Below are positions 26,754 through 34,998 of a stretch of DNA of 40,972 bases, one piece after another. The DNA is from CAZUTK01 sp964623265 (GTDB taxonomy: Bacteria > Electryoneota > B3-LCP), in assembly GCA_964623265.1 (NCBI GenBank), contig CAZUTK010000020.1:1-40972 (forward strand), given 5' to 3'. The notes under the pieces are model-generated. The model was given only the letters and a program-made list of their open reading frames with translations, ran no database searches and was not told the origin of the DNA. Within the stretch, counting starts at the first letter, position 1; the number at the start of each line of letters is the position of its first letter. The position numbers and the translations under genes are program-made.

Positions 26754-28073
26754 ATGCCTGAGAACAACTTGATGGATAAGATCGTCTCGCTGGCGAAACG
26801 GCGGGGCTTTGTGTTTCCCTCATCGGAAATTTACGGAGGCTTAAATTCCTGCTGGGATTACGGTCCCTTCGGCGTGGAACTGAAGAAGAACATCCAGGAA
26901 TTTTGGTGGCGGGAGATGACCTACCGGGAGGACGTCGTGGGGCTGGACGCCGCGATTCTGATGCACCCCCGTGTATGGGAAGCGTCGGGACACGTCGCCG
27001 GATTCACCGACCCGCTGGTGGATTGCCGGCAGTGCAAAGCGCGCTTCCGCGAAGACGACCTTCCCGCCGACAAGCTGGCGAAGAAGCAGTGTCCCAATTG
27101 CGGCACGGTGGGCTCGTTGACGGACAGCCGCAAGTTCAATTTGATGTTCAAGACGTTCATTGGTCCCCTGGAAGATGAAGCTTCCGTCGTCTTCCTGCGT
27201 CCGGAAACCGCTCAGGGGATTTACGTCAATTATTTGAACGTGCAAAATACGGCTCGCCTGAAGGTGCCCTTCGGCATCGCGCAGGTGGGGAAAGCATTCC
27301 GCAACGAAATCACGCCGGGAAACTTCATCTTCCGCACCCGGGAATTCGAGCAGATGGAGATGCAGTTCTTCGTTAAACCCGGCACGGACGATGAATGGCT
27401 GGAGTATTGGAAACAGCAGCGCCTCGAATTTTACTACAAGCTGGGCATCCGCCGGGAAAAGCTGCGTTTCAAACAGCACGGATCGGACGAACTGGCGCAC
27501 TACGCCAAGACCGCCTGGGATATTCAGTACGAGTTCCCCTTCGGCTGGCAGGAACTGGAAGGCATCCACAACCGCACCGACTTCGATCTGAAACGCCATC
27601 AAGAATACTCCGGCAAATCCCTACTCTATTTCGACGACGAAAGCAAAGAAAAATACCTCCCCTACATCATCGAGACCTCCGCGGGTTTGAACCGCACTCT
27701 CCTGACGGTTCTAGTGGATTCCTACTGGGAAGACGTCGAACACGACCGCATCGTGCTGAAACTGCATCCCCGGCTGGCTCCGATCAAAGCCGTCATCTGC
27801 CCTCTGATTAAACGCGACGGCCTGCCGGAAATCGCGCAGCGGATCGAGAGAGAACTCCGCCCGCATTTCCCGGTGATCTTCGACCAGCAAGGCTCGATCG
27901 GCAAGCGTTATTATCGGCAGGATGAAGCCGGGACGCCGTACGGCATCACCGTGGACCATCAGACGCTGGAAGACGAGACCGTGACTCTACGCGATCGGGA
28001 CACCCTGGAGCAGATCCGGCTGAAAATCCCCGCGCTGCGGGATGAGATCCAGAAGAGGCTCACCGCGTCATAA
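26754..28073 (+). CDS. glyS: Glycyl-tRNA synthetase, homodimeric type
   Basis: A class II aminoacyl-tRNA synthetase of 439 residues that charges tRNA-Gly. It is the single-chain alpha2 form found in many Gram-positives, archaea and FCB bacteria, not the GlyQ/GlyS two-subunit form. Motifs: SSEIYGGLNSCWDYGPFGVELKKNI, a zinc-binding insertion CRQC...CPNC, motif 2 GKAFRNEITPGNFIFRTREFEQMEMQFF and motif 3 near SAGLNRTLL. The C-terminal anticodon-binding domain is present (APIKAVICPL...). It probably starts at the ATG 26754; the ATG at 26772 is an alternative and neither has a strong ribosome site. The gene stands alone, with 47 nt before and 233 nt after it. Confidence 0.95.
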   Translation: MPENNLMDKIVSLAKRRGFVFPSSEIYGGLNSCWDYGPFGVELKKNIQEFWWREMTYREDVVGLDAAILMHPRVWEASGHVAGFTDPLVDCRQCKARFREDDLPADKLAKKQCPNCGTVGSLTDSRKFNLMFKTFIGPLEDEASVVFLRPETAQGIYVNYLNVQNTARLKVPFGIAQVGKAFRNEITPGNFIFRTREFEQMEMQFFVKPGTDDEWLEYWKQQRLEFYYKLGIRREKLRFKQHGSDELAHYAKTAWDIQYEFPFGWQELEGIHNRTDFDLKRHQEYSGKSLLYFDDESKEKYLPYIIETSAGLNRTLLTVLVDSYWEDVEHDRIVLKLHPRLAPIKAVICPLIKRDGLPEIAQRIERELRPHFPVIFDQQGSIGKRYYRQDEAGTPYGITVDHQTLEDETVTLRDRDTLEQIRLKIPALRDEIQKRLTAS

Positions 28074-28306
28074 TCCCTCTCATTACGTCCGACGACATTT
28101 TCGCGTTTTGAGACGCAAATCACAAATCCCGCCTGGGATCAAATCCTATATTGGGACACTTCCTCGGATTCTTCCGTCGGGGGGAAGCATTTCTTTGCAT
28201 GAACTGCGTTCATAAGATGGGGTACGCGGAATCCGCTTCGTCATTGCACCCGCACGCCGAAAAAGATCAAAAGATAAAGGAAAACGCTTTATGGGGGGAT
28301 CCAGAA

Positions 28307-31024
28307 GTGCAAAACTTGCTCAATCGCTTTGTTCCAATCGCGGTGCTCTTAATCTGTGCTACGGCAAATGCGAACGGCTCTCCGCGCTGGGTATCTCTGA
28401 ACGGCTCCGCGCCGAAGCCGCCGACTTTGCGCGTAACAGAACATAATTCTTCACAAACCGTGCTGCAAGTGACATTGCACGGATACTGGTTGGAAGAGAT
28501 CGAGGAAGCCGGCGAAACCTTTCAAGTACTCAGCCTGGGGGACGGCGCGACCACGATGGATATCGGCGCACCGATGCTGCCGAGGCTGGTGGAACGCGTC
28601 GCCATACCGGCGCGTTCCGATCTTCGCGCACGCGTGTCGAATGCGAAACAGGTGAAGATCACCGGACTGCGTCTTTATCCTTTTCAGCCGCCGACCACAG
28701 ACAACGCCGTTTCGACGGAGTTCGCACTCGATCGCGCGGCGTACGCCCGCAACGCATTTTTTCCGGAAGAAATCGCCGCGGTCTCTCAACCTCAGATCTG
28801 GCGCGACATCCGCTTGACGGAACTGCACCTGACGCCGGTGCGATACAATCCGGTGACGCAGGAAATTTCCATCGCCCACGCCTTCACAGTTACGATCGAA
28901 TATTTCGGCGTGAATCTTCATCACGCTCTGGACTATGAGCCCACACAGATAAACCCCCGCTATGCGGCGCTGTACCGCGCCGGTTTGGTAAATTACGAGC
29001 ATTTGAATTTAGCCGATGATCCGTTCGATTTGCCCGGCACGAAATATCTGTTCGTCATGAAGGAGGAAGCAGTCGCGCACGTGCAGCCGCTGATTGATTT
29101 CCGATATGCTCAGGGTTACAAGGCGGAGGTTAAGGTTTTCCCCTCGCAAGGTTTCTCCAGTGATGTGGATATCAAGAATTACATCTCGTCGCTCTTCGGC
29201 GCTTCTGGCTTGGAATATGTATTACTGGTAGGGGATGCCTATTATTCCGGCGGTCCCAACGCCGTAGATGTGCCGATGCACTACTGGGTGGACTCTTTCT
29301 CGGACTCATGGTACGTGTCCTTACAAGGTGATGACGATTACTATGCGGATCTGGCGATCGGGCGCATCGTCTACGATACGATGGCGGATCTGGATCGTCA
29401 GATCGCAAAAACCATGGCGTATCTGCAGAATCCGAATACATCCTCCAACTGGGCGCACAACTCCCTGTTGGTGGCGCATCAGGAACAATACCCGTTGAAA
29501 TACACGCAATGCAAAGAACAGATCCGCACCTTTCCTTACGCATTGGAAGTGCCGAACTTCAGCACAGCTTACGGCGGCGCCGGCGCCACCAATATGGACG
29601 TCATCAACTACATCAACAACAACGGAGCGGGACTGCTGAACTACCGCGGACACGGATCGGACACGGAATGGTGGCAATGGGGTCCTTCCGGCAGTTTTAC
29701 GGCGGCGCACGTCAACTTGCTGACGAATGTGGACAGATACTTCGTGCACTTCGACGTCTGCTGCGATAACATGAACATCGTCGGCTACAACGGCAACTGT
29801 TTGGCGGAATCCTTTATGAAGGCGGTGGGGGCGGCGGTCGCGGTCAACGGCGCCATCATCCCGTCCTACACCATCCCCAACCACGATTACGACAGGGAAT
29901 TCTACAAAGGCTTGTTCCACAACGGCATCTGGAACATCGGGTATGCGTCCAATTACGCCAACGTAACCGTCGTCAGCCTGCATGGATCTCTGGGGCGATC
30001 GAACTACCGCACCTATCTCTGGCTGGGAGATTCCGCTCTCGACCTTTGGACGAACACCCCGCAGCCGCTGGCTCTCAGTTATTCCAGTACGGTGAACTTA
30101 GCCTCGCAGGATTTTGCAGTAACCGTCACCCGCAACGGCATTCCGGTGCAAAACGCGCTGGTCTGCGCTCAATCCGCCGCGGCATACGCGCGAGGCTTCA
30201 CAAACGGATCCGGTACGGCGTATCTGGTCTTCTCGGAGTATCCTCCTGAACCGACATCTGTGACCATCACCGCGACGGCGCACAACGGACTGCCGGCAAC
30301 CGGAACCTGCACGATCATTCCAGCGGCGTCGCCCTACAACCTGGTGGCGGATCTGACGCCGACAAGCAGCCTCACCATTCCGCCGGAAGGAGGCCGCTTC
30401 ACCGCCACTCTGGATTTATGGAATTACGAATCCTACGCCATCATGTTGACTGGCTGGACCGACTGGGTGGATCCTTTCGGCATCCAGCACGCACCTTTTA
30501 TCTCCCGCTATTTGACCATTCCCGCCGGAGGTCACGTCCATCGAAATCTGATTCAAACCGTTGCCGGGTCCGAGCCCGTGGGGACCTATTCCTATCGCGT
30601 CTGTTTAGGCACGGATCCCGGCGGATCCATCTTCGCGCTGGACGCGTTTCTCTTCGTGAAATCCAGCTCGAATCCCGGAACCGGACCGAACCGTTCCTTG
30701 CCGGACCAGTCTATGACGTTCGGCTGGGACGAGAATGAGGAGCTCCATCCCGAGCTCCCGCCGCAACGATACGAGCTGGTGCAGCATCCCAATCCGTTTA
30801 ACTCGGAAACGACGATCGCCTATGCGCTGCCGGCAGGCGGAGAGATCCGTCTAACGATCTACGATTTACTGGGGCGGGAAGTCGCCGTCTTAGCGGACGG
30901 GTTTCATTCGGAGGGAATTCACGAAATCGCCTGGAACGCCGCAAATTACAGCAGCGGAATTTATTTATGCGTTCTGCAAGCGGACGATGTCAGATTGACG
31001 CACAAAATGATCTATTTGAGATAA
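28307..31024 (+). CDS. Secreted gingipain-like C25 cysteine peptidase with sorting domain
   Basis: An exported protease precursor of 905 residues. The start is a GTG at 28307 giving a signal peptide (NRFVPIAVLLICATANA); an ATG at 28151 in the same frame would put 52 polar residues in front of it. A propeptide-like region (about 50-230) precedes the C25 catalytic domain. There the dyad is clear: NYRGHGSDTEW (His449) and FDVCCDNMN (Cys485 or 486), with the family's YVLLVGDAYY and FADLAIGR-like core. The domain ends at about LGDSALDLWT, followed by Ig-like domains and a C-terminal domain starting HPNPFNSETTIAY and ending KMIYLR. The latter matches type IX/FlgD-like sorting domains. It is followed by a strong terminator. 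Confidence 0.9.
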   Translation: MQNLLNRFVPIAVLLICATANANGSPRWVSLNGSAPKPPTLRVTEHNSSQTVLQVTLHGYWLEEIEEAGETFQVLSLGDGATTMDIGAPMLPRLVERVAIPARSDLRARVSNAKQVKITGLRLYPFQPPTTDNAVSTEFALDRAAYARNAFFPEEIAAVSQPQIWRDIRLTELHLTPVRYNPVTQEISIAHAFTVTIEYFGVNLHHALDYEPTQINPRYAALYRAGLVNYEHLNLADDPFDLPGTKYLFVMKEEAVAHVQPLIDFRYAQGYKAEVKVFPSQGFSSDVDIKNYISSLFGASGLEYVLLVGDAYYSGGPNAVDVPMHYWVDSFSDSWYVSLQGDDDYYADLAIGRIVYDTMADLDRQIAKTMAYLQNPNTSSNWAHNSLLVAHQEQYPLKYTQCKEQIRTFPYALEVPNFSTAYGGAGATNMDVINYINNNGAGLLNYRGHGSDTEWWQWGPSGSFTAAHVNLLTNVDRYFVHFDVCCDNMNIVGYNGNCLAESFMKAVGAAVAVNGAIIPSYTIPNHDYDREFYKGLFHNGIWNIGYASNYANVTVVSLHGSLGRSNYRTYLWLGDSALDLWTNTPQPLALSYSSTVNLASQDFAVTVTRNGIPVQNALVCAQSAAAYARGFTNGSGTAYLVFSEYPPEPTSVTITATAHNGLPATGTCTIIPAASPYNLVADLTPTSSLTIPPEGGRFTATLDLWNYESYAIMLTGWTDWVDPFGIQHAPFISRYLTIPAGGHVHRNLIQTVAGSEPVGTYSYRVCLGTDPGGSIFALDAFLFVKSSSNPGTGPNRSLPDQSMTFGWDENEELHPELPPQRYELVQHPNPFNSETTIAYALPAGGEIRLTIYDLLGREVAVLADGFHSEGIHEIAWNAANYSSGIYLCVLQADDVRLTHKMIYLR

Positions 31025-31045
31025 GCGTTCCTCCCGCGCAATAAA

Positions 31046-31101
31046 TGCGCCGTCCTCCCTAATTTTCAACATTGCGGAAAGGGCGGCGCAATTTTTAATT
31101 T
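31046..31101 (+). terminator. Terminator between convergent C25 and aldo/keto reductase genes
   Basis: TGCGCCG (31046-31052) pairs with CGGCGCA (31084-31090), the inner bases extend the stem partly, and a T-rich tail ATTTTTAATTT follows. It stops plus-strand transcription 20-80 nt after the peptidase gene. Read from the minus strand the hairpin is followed by ATTTATT, so it may serve the convergent reductase gene too. Confidence 0.65.
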
Positions 31102-31164
31102 CACGACCGCGTTGATTTGGCAGGAGCAGTGAAACACGGTAGTCCTTCCTCATTCCATCTGGAT

Positions 31165-32208
31165 CTAACGTGCGCGGTGATTGTCAATCCGATCGTAATT
31201 GCCGCCATAAGTGATATTCAAAATGTGCGGGCGCCGGCGGAAATCATGCGGAAAGCCCATCTCGATGCGGCTCACTTCATCCAACCGCTTCATATGTTCT
31301 TCCGGGATGGTGAAATCCAGACAGCCGAGATTCTGCCTCATCTGCTCTGCGGAACGCGCTCCGACGATGGGGATGATCACGCCGGGTTGCTGCCTCACCC
31401 AGTTGATCGCAATTTGCGCAGGCGCTCTGCCGATTTCCTGCGCGATACGCACGACTTCGGCGGCGATGCGCAGATTCCGTTCGCTCAGGCGCCCGCTGCC
31501 GCTTTCTGCTTTGATCCGCTTCGGTTCTGCATCGGTGGATTCCGGGTTGTATTTTCCGGTCAGCACACCCGCTCCGATCGGGCTCCAAGCGGTCACCCCC
31601 AGATCGAGGGTTCGAGCCATCGGCAGGAGTTCCCGCTCGACCGTCCGTTCAATGAGGCTGTACTCCACCTGCAAGCCGACGAACGGCGACCAGCCCCGCA
31701 ACTCGGCGATCGCATTGGCGCGGGAGACGATCCATGCCGGCGCGTCCGAAATCCCCACATACAGCACTTTGCCCAGCCGCACCTGATCATCCAGCGCCCG
31801 CATAACTTCCTCGATGGGCGTCAGGAAATCCCAGATGTGCACCCAATATAGGTCAATATACGACACTTTCAATCTTCGCAGGCTGGCTTCCAGAGCCTGC
31901 ACCATGCTTTTTCGGTGATTTCCTGCGGCGTTGACGTGGCTCTGCGGTGCGCTGAGGGTGTACTTCGTCGCCAGCACGATGCTTTCCCGCATCGGGGCGA
32001 TCATCTCGCCCAACCAGGTTTCGCTGGTTCCTTCGGTATAGCGGTTGGCGGTATCCACAAAATTGCCGCCGGCATCAACAAACGCTTCGTAGATGCGGCG
32101 GCTCTCGTCCCGCGATGCACCCCACCCCCACTCCTCGCCGAAGGTCATCGTCCCCAGCGCGATTTCCGAAACGCGCAACCCGCTGTTGCCCAAAAGTTTG
32201 TACCTCAT
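31165..32208 (-). CDS. Aldo/keto reductase
   Basis: An NADPH-type aldo/keto reductase of 347 residues with a TIM barrel. The catalytic tetrad is complete: D52 and Y57 in DTANRYTEG, K82 in ATKYTLS, H124 in WVHIWD. The cofactor-binding end has IPIVGARSAEQMRQNL. The closest general class is the YajO/Tas/KvbB-like group, acting on aldehydes or sugar-type substrates; the actual substrate is unknown. The ATG has an excellent AGGGAGG ribosome site 6 nt upstream. It is a single gene, divergent from the two-gene pair at 32461, and the 252-nt gap between them carries two palindromic operator-like sites. Confidence 0.92.
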   Translation of the reverse strand: MRYKLLGNSGLRVSEIALGTMTFGEEWGWGASRDESRRIYEAFVDAGGNFVDTANRYTEGTSETWLGEMIAPMRESIVLATKYTLSAPQSHVNAAGNHRKSMVQALEASLRRLKVSYIDLYWVHIWDFLTPIEEVMRALDDQVRLGKVLYVGISDAPAWIVSRANAIAELRGWSPFVGLQVEYSLIERTVERELLPMARTLDLGVTAWSPIGAGVLTGKYNPESTDAEPKRIKAESGSGRLSERNLRIAAEVVRIAQEIGRAPAQIAINWVRQQPGVIIPIVGARSAEQMRQNLGCLDFTIPEEHMKRLDEVSRIEMGFPHDFRRRPHILNITYGGNYDRIDNHRAR

Positions 32209-32327
32209 TATCGCGCCTCCCTCTTATATCTACACAATACATATCAATTCGGCTGGATGTTGGTTGGCATTTCGGGTGCGACTCCGATGCCTGCACGAAA
32301 TCGCCGATTATGGATGACAAGTTGATC

Positions 32328-32339
32328 AGAAACGTTTCT
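32328..32339. promoter_or_regulatory. LacI-family-type palindrome
   Basis: A perfect 12-bp palindrome, AGAAACGTTTCT, with the central CG that LacI/GalR-family operators share (compare PurR and CcpA-type sites with AAACGTTT cores). It lies 13 bp from the CRP-like site in the same divergent gap. No LacI-family gene is in the window. Confidence 0.45.
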
Positions 32340-32352
32340 CTTCGCCACTGGA

Positions 32353-32368
32353 TGTGATCCAGATCACA
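32353..32368. promoter_or_regulatory. CRP/FNR-family operator-like palindrome
   Basis: TGTGATC-CA-GATCACA, i.e. TGTGA-N6-TCACA with perfect 7-bp half-sites. Over 18 bases it differs from the ideal E. coli CRP site at two positions. The centre is about 100 bp from the start codon at 32461 and about 152 bp from the reductase start at 32208, so it could act on either gene. Confidence 0.6.
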
Positions 32369-32460
32369 CATATCCGCGCTGAGAGTCATTACCTTGATTG
32401 CAACTTCTTGCGCAGCTCCTTCCTGATTCTCATCACTTTCCATTCACAAAAAGGTGATTT

Positions 32461-32769
32461 ATGATCGTTTTGAATGATTTCCAAGAACGGGCGATTCGAT
32501 TGACGGAAGAGAGACGCAGACACATCCGGGAATACACGGATCCCGAGATTGGCGTCCGCGACATCCGCGAGACTCTGAGCCGCCCGGACATTATGACCGA
32601 GGCGTTCCATCATCCGGAATTGCGGCTTTACTACCGCATTTACACCCGGCGCACGGATCAGGATCGCAGCTTCCACGTCGTCGTGAAGGTGCGCGGCTAC
32701 GACATGCTCGTCGTGACGGCATTCTACGGCAAAAGTTTATCCTGGGGGGGCGAATCATGGAAGGATTGA
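32461..32769 (+). CDS. Small PBECR/DUF4258-like protein, possible toxin
   Basis: A 102-residue protein. The pattern HIREYTDPEIGVRDIRETLSRPDIM, then RLYYRIYTRRT, then FHVVVKVRGYDMLVVTAFYGK resembles small proteins annotated as PBECR-type or DUF4258-type nuclease-fold domains (an HI-R, a D-I-ETL-PD block and a VVVK/VVTA strand pair). They commonly stand next to DUF2283 genes, as here. The family is suspected to be RNase-like or toxin-like, but this is not shown for this protein. The ATG has an AAGGTG site 6 nt upstream. It overlaps the next gene by 13 nt. Confidence 0.65.
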   Translation: MIVLNDFQERAIRLTEERRRHIREYTDPEIGVRDIRETLSRPDIMTEAFHHPELRLYYRIYTRRTDQDRSFHVVVKVRGYDMLVVTAFYGKSLSWGGESWKD

Positions 32770-33002
32770 AAATCTGGTACGATCCGGAAGGCGATTTTCT
32801 GGAAGTGGTCTTCACCCGAAAATCCGGGCAATTCCACGCGACGCCGGTGCGCAATATGCTGGTTAAGATTGATGACGAAGGGCATATCGTCGGATTTTCC
32901 GTGCTGAACATCAGCGAAGTCGCCGAAACGCCGATAGAAATCGAGATCCCCTTCGCGCAGTTCAAACAGCCGATCTTCCCAGTGCTGAGCGACAAGTCTT
33001 AA
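32757..33002 (+). CDS. DUF2283 protein, possible antitoxin partner
   Basis: An 81-residue protein. WYDPEGDFLEVVFTRKSGQFHATPVRNMLVKIDDEGHIVGFSVLNISE is a clear DUF2283 signature (YD-E-D-L-i, then lvDld-eG-ivGiEil). The family is small, often found beside a DUF4258/PBECR-like gene, and may be the protective partner of a toxin. A G-rich ribosome site and overlap with the preceding gene indicate co-translation. The molecular function is unproven. Confidence 0.8.
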   Translation: MEGLKIWYDPEGDFLEVVFTRKSGQFHATPVRNMLVKIDDEGHIVGFSVLNISEVAETPIEIEIPFAQFKQPIFPVLSDKS

Positions 33003-33069
33003 ACGAATCATCTCGGAAGGTGAACTCGTCGAGTCGCTGTCCGAATCAGCGGAAAGCCGGCAGCGCACA

Positions 33070-34974
33070 TCACGGCAAATAGATGACTTTCCAGCGAAGC
33101 GGCGGCGAAGGATCATTGAGATCCGCAACCAGAACGTAGACTGCGGCGGGCAGATCATCCGGCAGCCGCAGTATAATTTGACATTGCCCCGCCTTCCATG
33201 TTTCGCGCCAAGCCACCGCTGGACGGCCGCGCACGTCATATAATTTCAACTCCACGCTACGATCGCAGGGAAACGGCGTCAGAATTACTCGAATCATCCC
33301 GTTCGCGGGATTGGGAAAAACGACGGCCGCCTGGGATGCTTTATCCTCTTGCCGGACGTCATCTCGAATCCCCACCGGCACCCAGTGATATTCATACGGC
33401 GCGGAAAACGCGCTGACTCCGGTGCTGTACCGAGCGCGCACGCGATACGTGTAATACCCCTCCGGCAGGTTCGTTAAGGTGTCGGTATAGCTGGTCTCGA
33501 GATACTGCGTCTGTCCGATCAATACCGACTGCCGTTCGATCTCATACCGCAGTAAATCATCCATCCCCGCAGGCGCCGACCAGGTCAGCCGGAGCAGATC
33601 GCCCTGCGGAGTGCCGGTTAGATTCGTAGGCGGATCCAGTTCGTCCGGCGCGAATTGCCCGACCACAGCGCGGATATGAAAATCGCCGAAGACCGCGGAT
33701 TCCCACCCGGAACCGATGTCGAACGCGGATCGGAAGTAGACCGGCGGCGAATCGTAGGGCAGAGTCAGAGAAGGCGCTGAACCAGCCGGCGCAAATGCTA
33801 ATCCCACGTGAAAAGTATCCGGCGCTGAAACGAGTCCGGGGCGCAGATCCACCCAAGTCCAAGCTTCGGGATTTTCCGGAGAAGAGGCGGGATACACCGG
33901 AAAAGGTCCTCCCAATACTTCACCCGGATAACCGAGGGAATCCGCCCAGACATACGCGGCGGCGGAATCCAAGGGATGCGTGGAATCCGTATAAAACCGC
34001 AGCAGAGCGGAAGCGACGTATCCCGCATTATGCATCTGGAAACGCACCGCCGCCCGGTTGCCGGGCGCGGCTTCGAACAGCCCCTCCGAGACCCCGTCAT
34101 CCTGAATCAACATCCTCCCGGCGAGGTACGCGAAGGTATCGCTGAATGACTCATTCATCTGTGGCGTCGCGTCTTTTGCGGTGAAGTAGTATTCGACCAA
34201 CGTCCCCGCTTCCTGCGCCGGAATCGTGTGGTAATACCGCTCGCCGACAACGCTGTCCCGCGGCGCTTCCAGAAAGGGAGTGCCGTCCGCGCTAAAATAA
34301 AGGTGTTCATCAAAGATGCCGGATACATCCCAGAAATCGGCGTACACGCTGCGGTTAAAGGGCGAACCTTCGTAGGCGATGGGTCCGCGATGGAGGATCA
34401 AGGGTCCGGATGAATCCGCCGGCAGACCGACGACGGCGAAGTCATCCAGATAAATTCCATCGTATGACGTCTGGGGATCGGATACGAAGCGAAACCGGAT
34501 GCGGACGTTGGGCAAGCCCGCGAAGGCGCCCAGATCATACGTCCGCAATTGCCATGACGGATGAAGGCCGGTCAACGATCCTAACGGCACCCAGAAATTC
34601 CCATCCCGCGTGGCTTCGATGAAACAGAAATCAAATCCGAGCTCGATCTCGTAATATGCCCAGAATTGGAGACGCGCCCCCGAATAACCCGTCAGGTTGG
34701 CGCCGACAACGGTTGTCGCCGTCAGAACGGCGTTGCTTGGGTAATTCCCTAACGGACTTTCCGTGAAGGCATGAGTCGGTGATACACTGACCTGCTGCGA
34801 GAGTCCCCAGCCGTTGGTCTGCCATAACCCGGTGCCCCCTTCGAAATCGTCGAACAAGACGACGACCTGAGCCGCGGCGATCTGCCAGCCGAACCACCAG
34901 ATACTGAGAGCCGCCACGAGAACCTTAAGCATAAACAACCCTCTTGCGAGCATCCTCTTCTGCATCCTGTACAC
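33070..34974 (-). CDS. Secreted protein with MAM-like, FN3 and sorting domains
   Basis: A 634-residue exported protein without a recognisable enzyme domain. A signal peptide with a basic n-region (LFMLKVLVAALSIWWFGWQIAAA) precedes QVVVLFDDFEGGTGLWQTNGW and a MAM/immune-inhibitor-like sandwich ending YDGIYLDDFAVVG. Beta-rich regions follow, then a fibronectin III domain around residues 460-555 (PPTNLTGTPQGDLLRLTWSAP), and a C-terminal domain starting VVFPNPANGMIRV and ending KVIYLP, typical of type IX secretion cargo. The start is a GTG at 34974 with AAGGAG 8 nt upstream; later ATGs have poorer spacing. It follows the methyltransferase-RadC gene by 24 nt and may be read from the same transcript. 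Confidence 0.82.
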   Translation of the reverse strand: MYRMQKRMLARGLFMLKVLVAALSIWWFGWQIAAAQVVVLFDDFEGGTGLWQTNGWGLSQQVSVSPTHAFTESPLGNYPSNAVLTATTVVGANLTGYSGARLQFWAYYEIELGFDFCFIEATRDGNFWVPLGSLTGLHPSWQLRTYDLGAFAGLPNVRIRFRFVSDPQTSYDGIYLDDFAVVGLPADSSGPLILHRGPIAYEGSPFNRSVYADFWDVSGIFDEHLYFSADGTPFLEAPRDSVVGERYYHTIPAQEAGTLVEYYFTAKDATPQMNESFSDTFAYLAGRMLIQDDGVSEGLFEAAPGNRAAVRFQMHNAGYVASALLRFYTDSTHPLDSAAAYVWADSLGYPGEVLGGPFPVYPASSPENPEAWTWVDLRPGLVSAPDTFHVGLAFAPAGSAPSLTLPYDSPPVYFRSAFDIGSGWESAVFGDFHIRAVVGQFAPDELDPPTNLTGTPQGDLLRLTWSAPAGMDDLLRYEIERQSVLIGQTQYLETSYTDTLTNLPEGYYTYRVRARYSTGVSAFSAPYEYHWVPVGIRDDVRQEDKASQAAVVFPNPANGMIRVILTPFPCDRSVELKLYDVRGRPAVAWRETWKAGQCQIILRLPDDLPAAVYVLVADLNDPSPPLRWKVIYLP

Positions 34975-34998
34975 CTCGCGGTCTCCTTTCCGACAGAT

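Noticed and set aside
28151..28306. Upstream extension of the second C25 peptidase
   Set aside because: The extra 52 residues are polar and would hide the signal peptide, which begins correctly at the GTG 28307.
31117..31851. Plus-strand 244-codon frame opposite the aldo/keto reductase
   Set aside because: A shadow of a gene with a complete catalytic tetrad; the product resembles no family.
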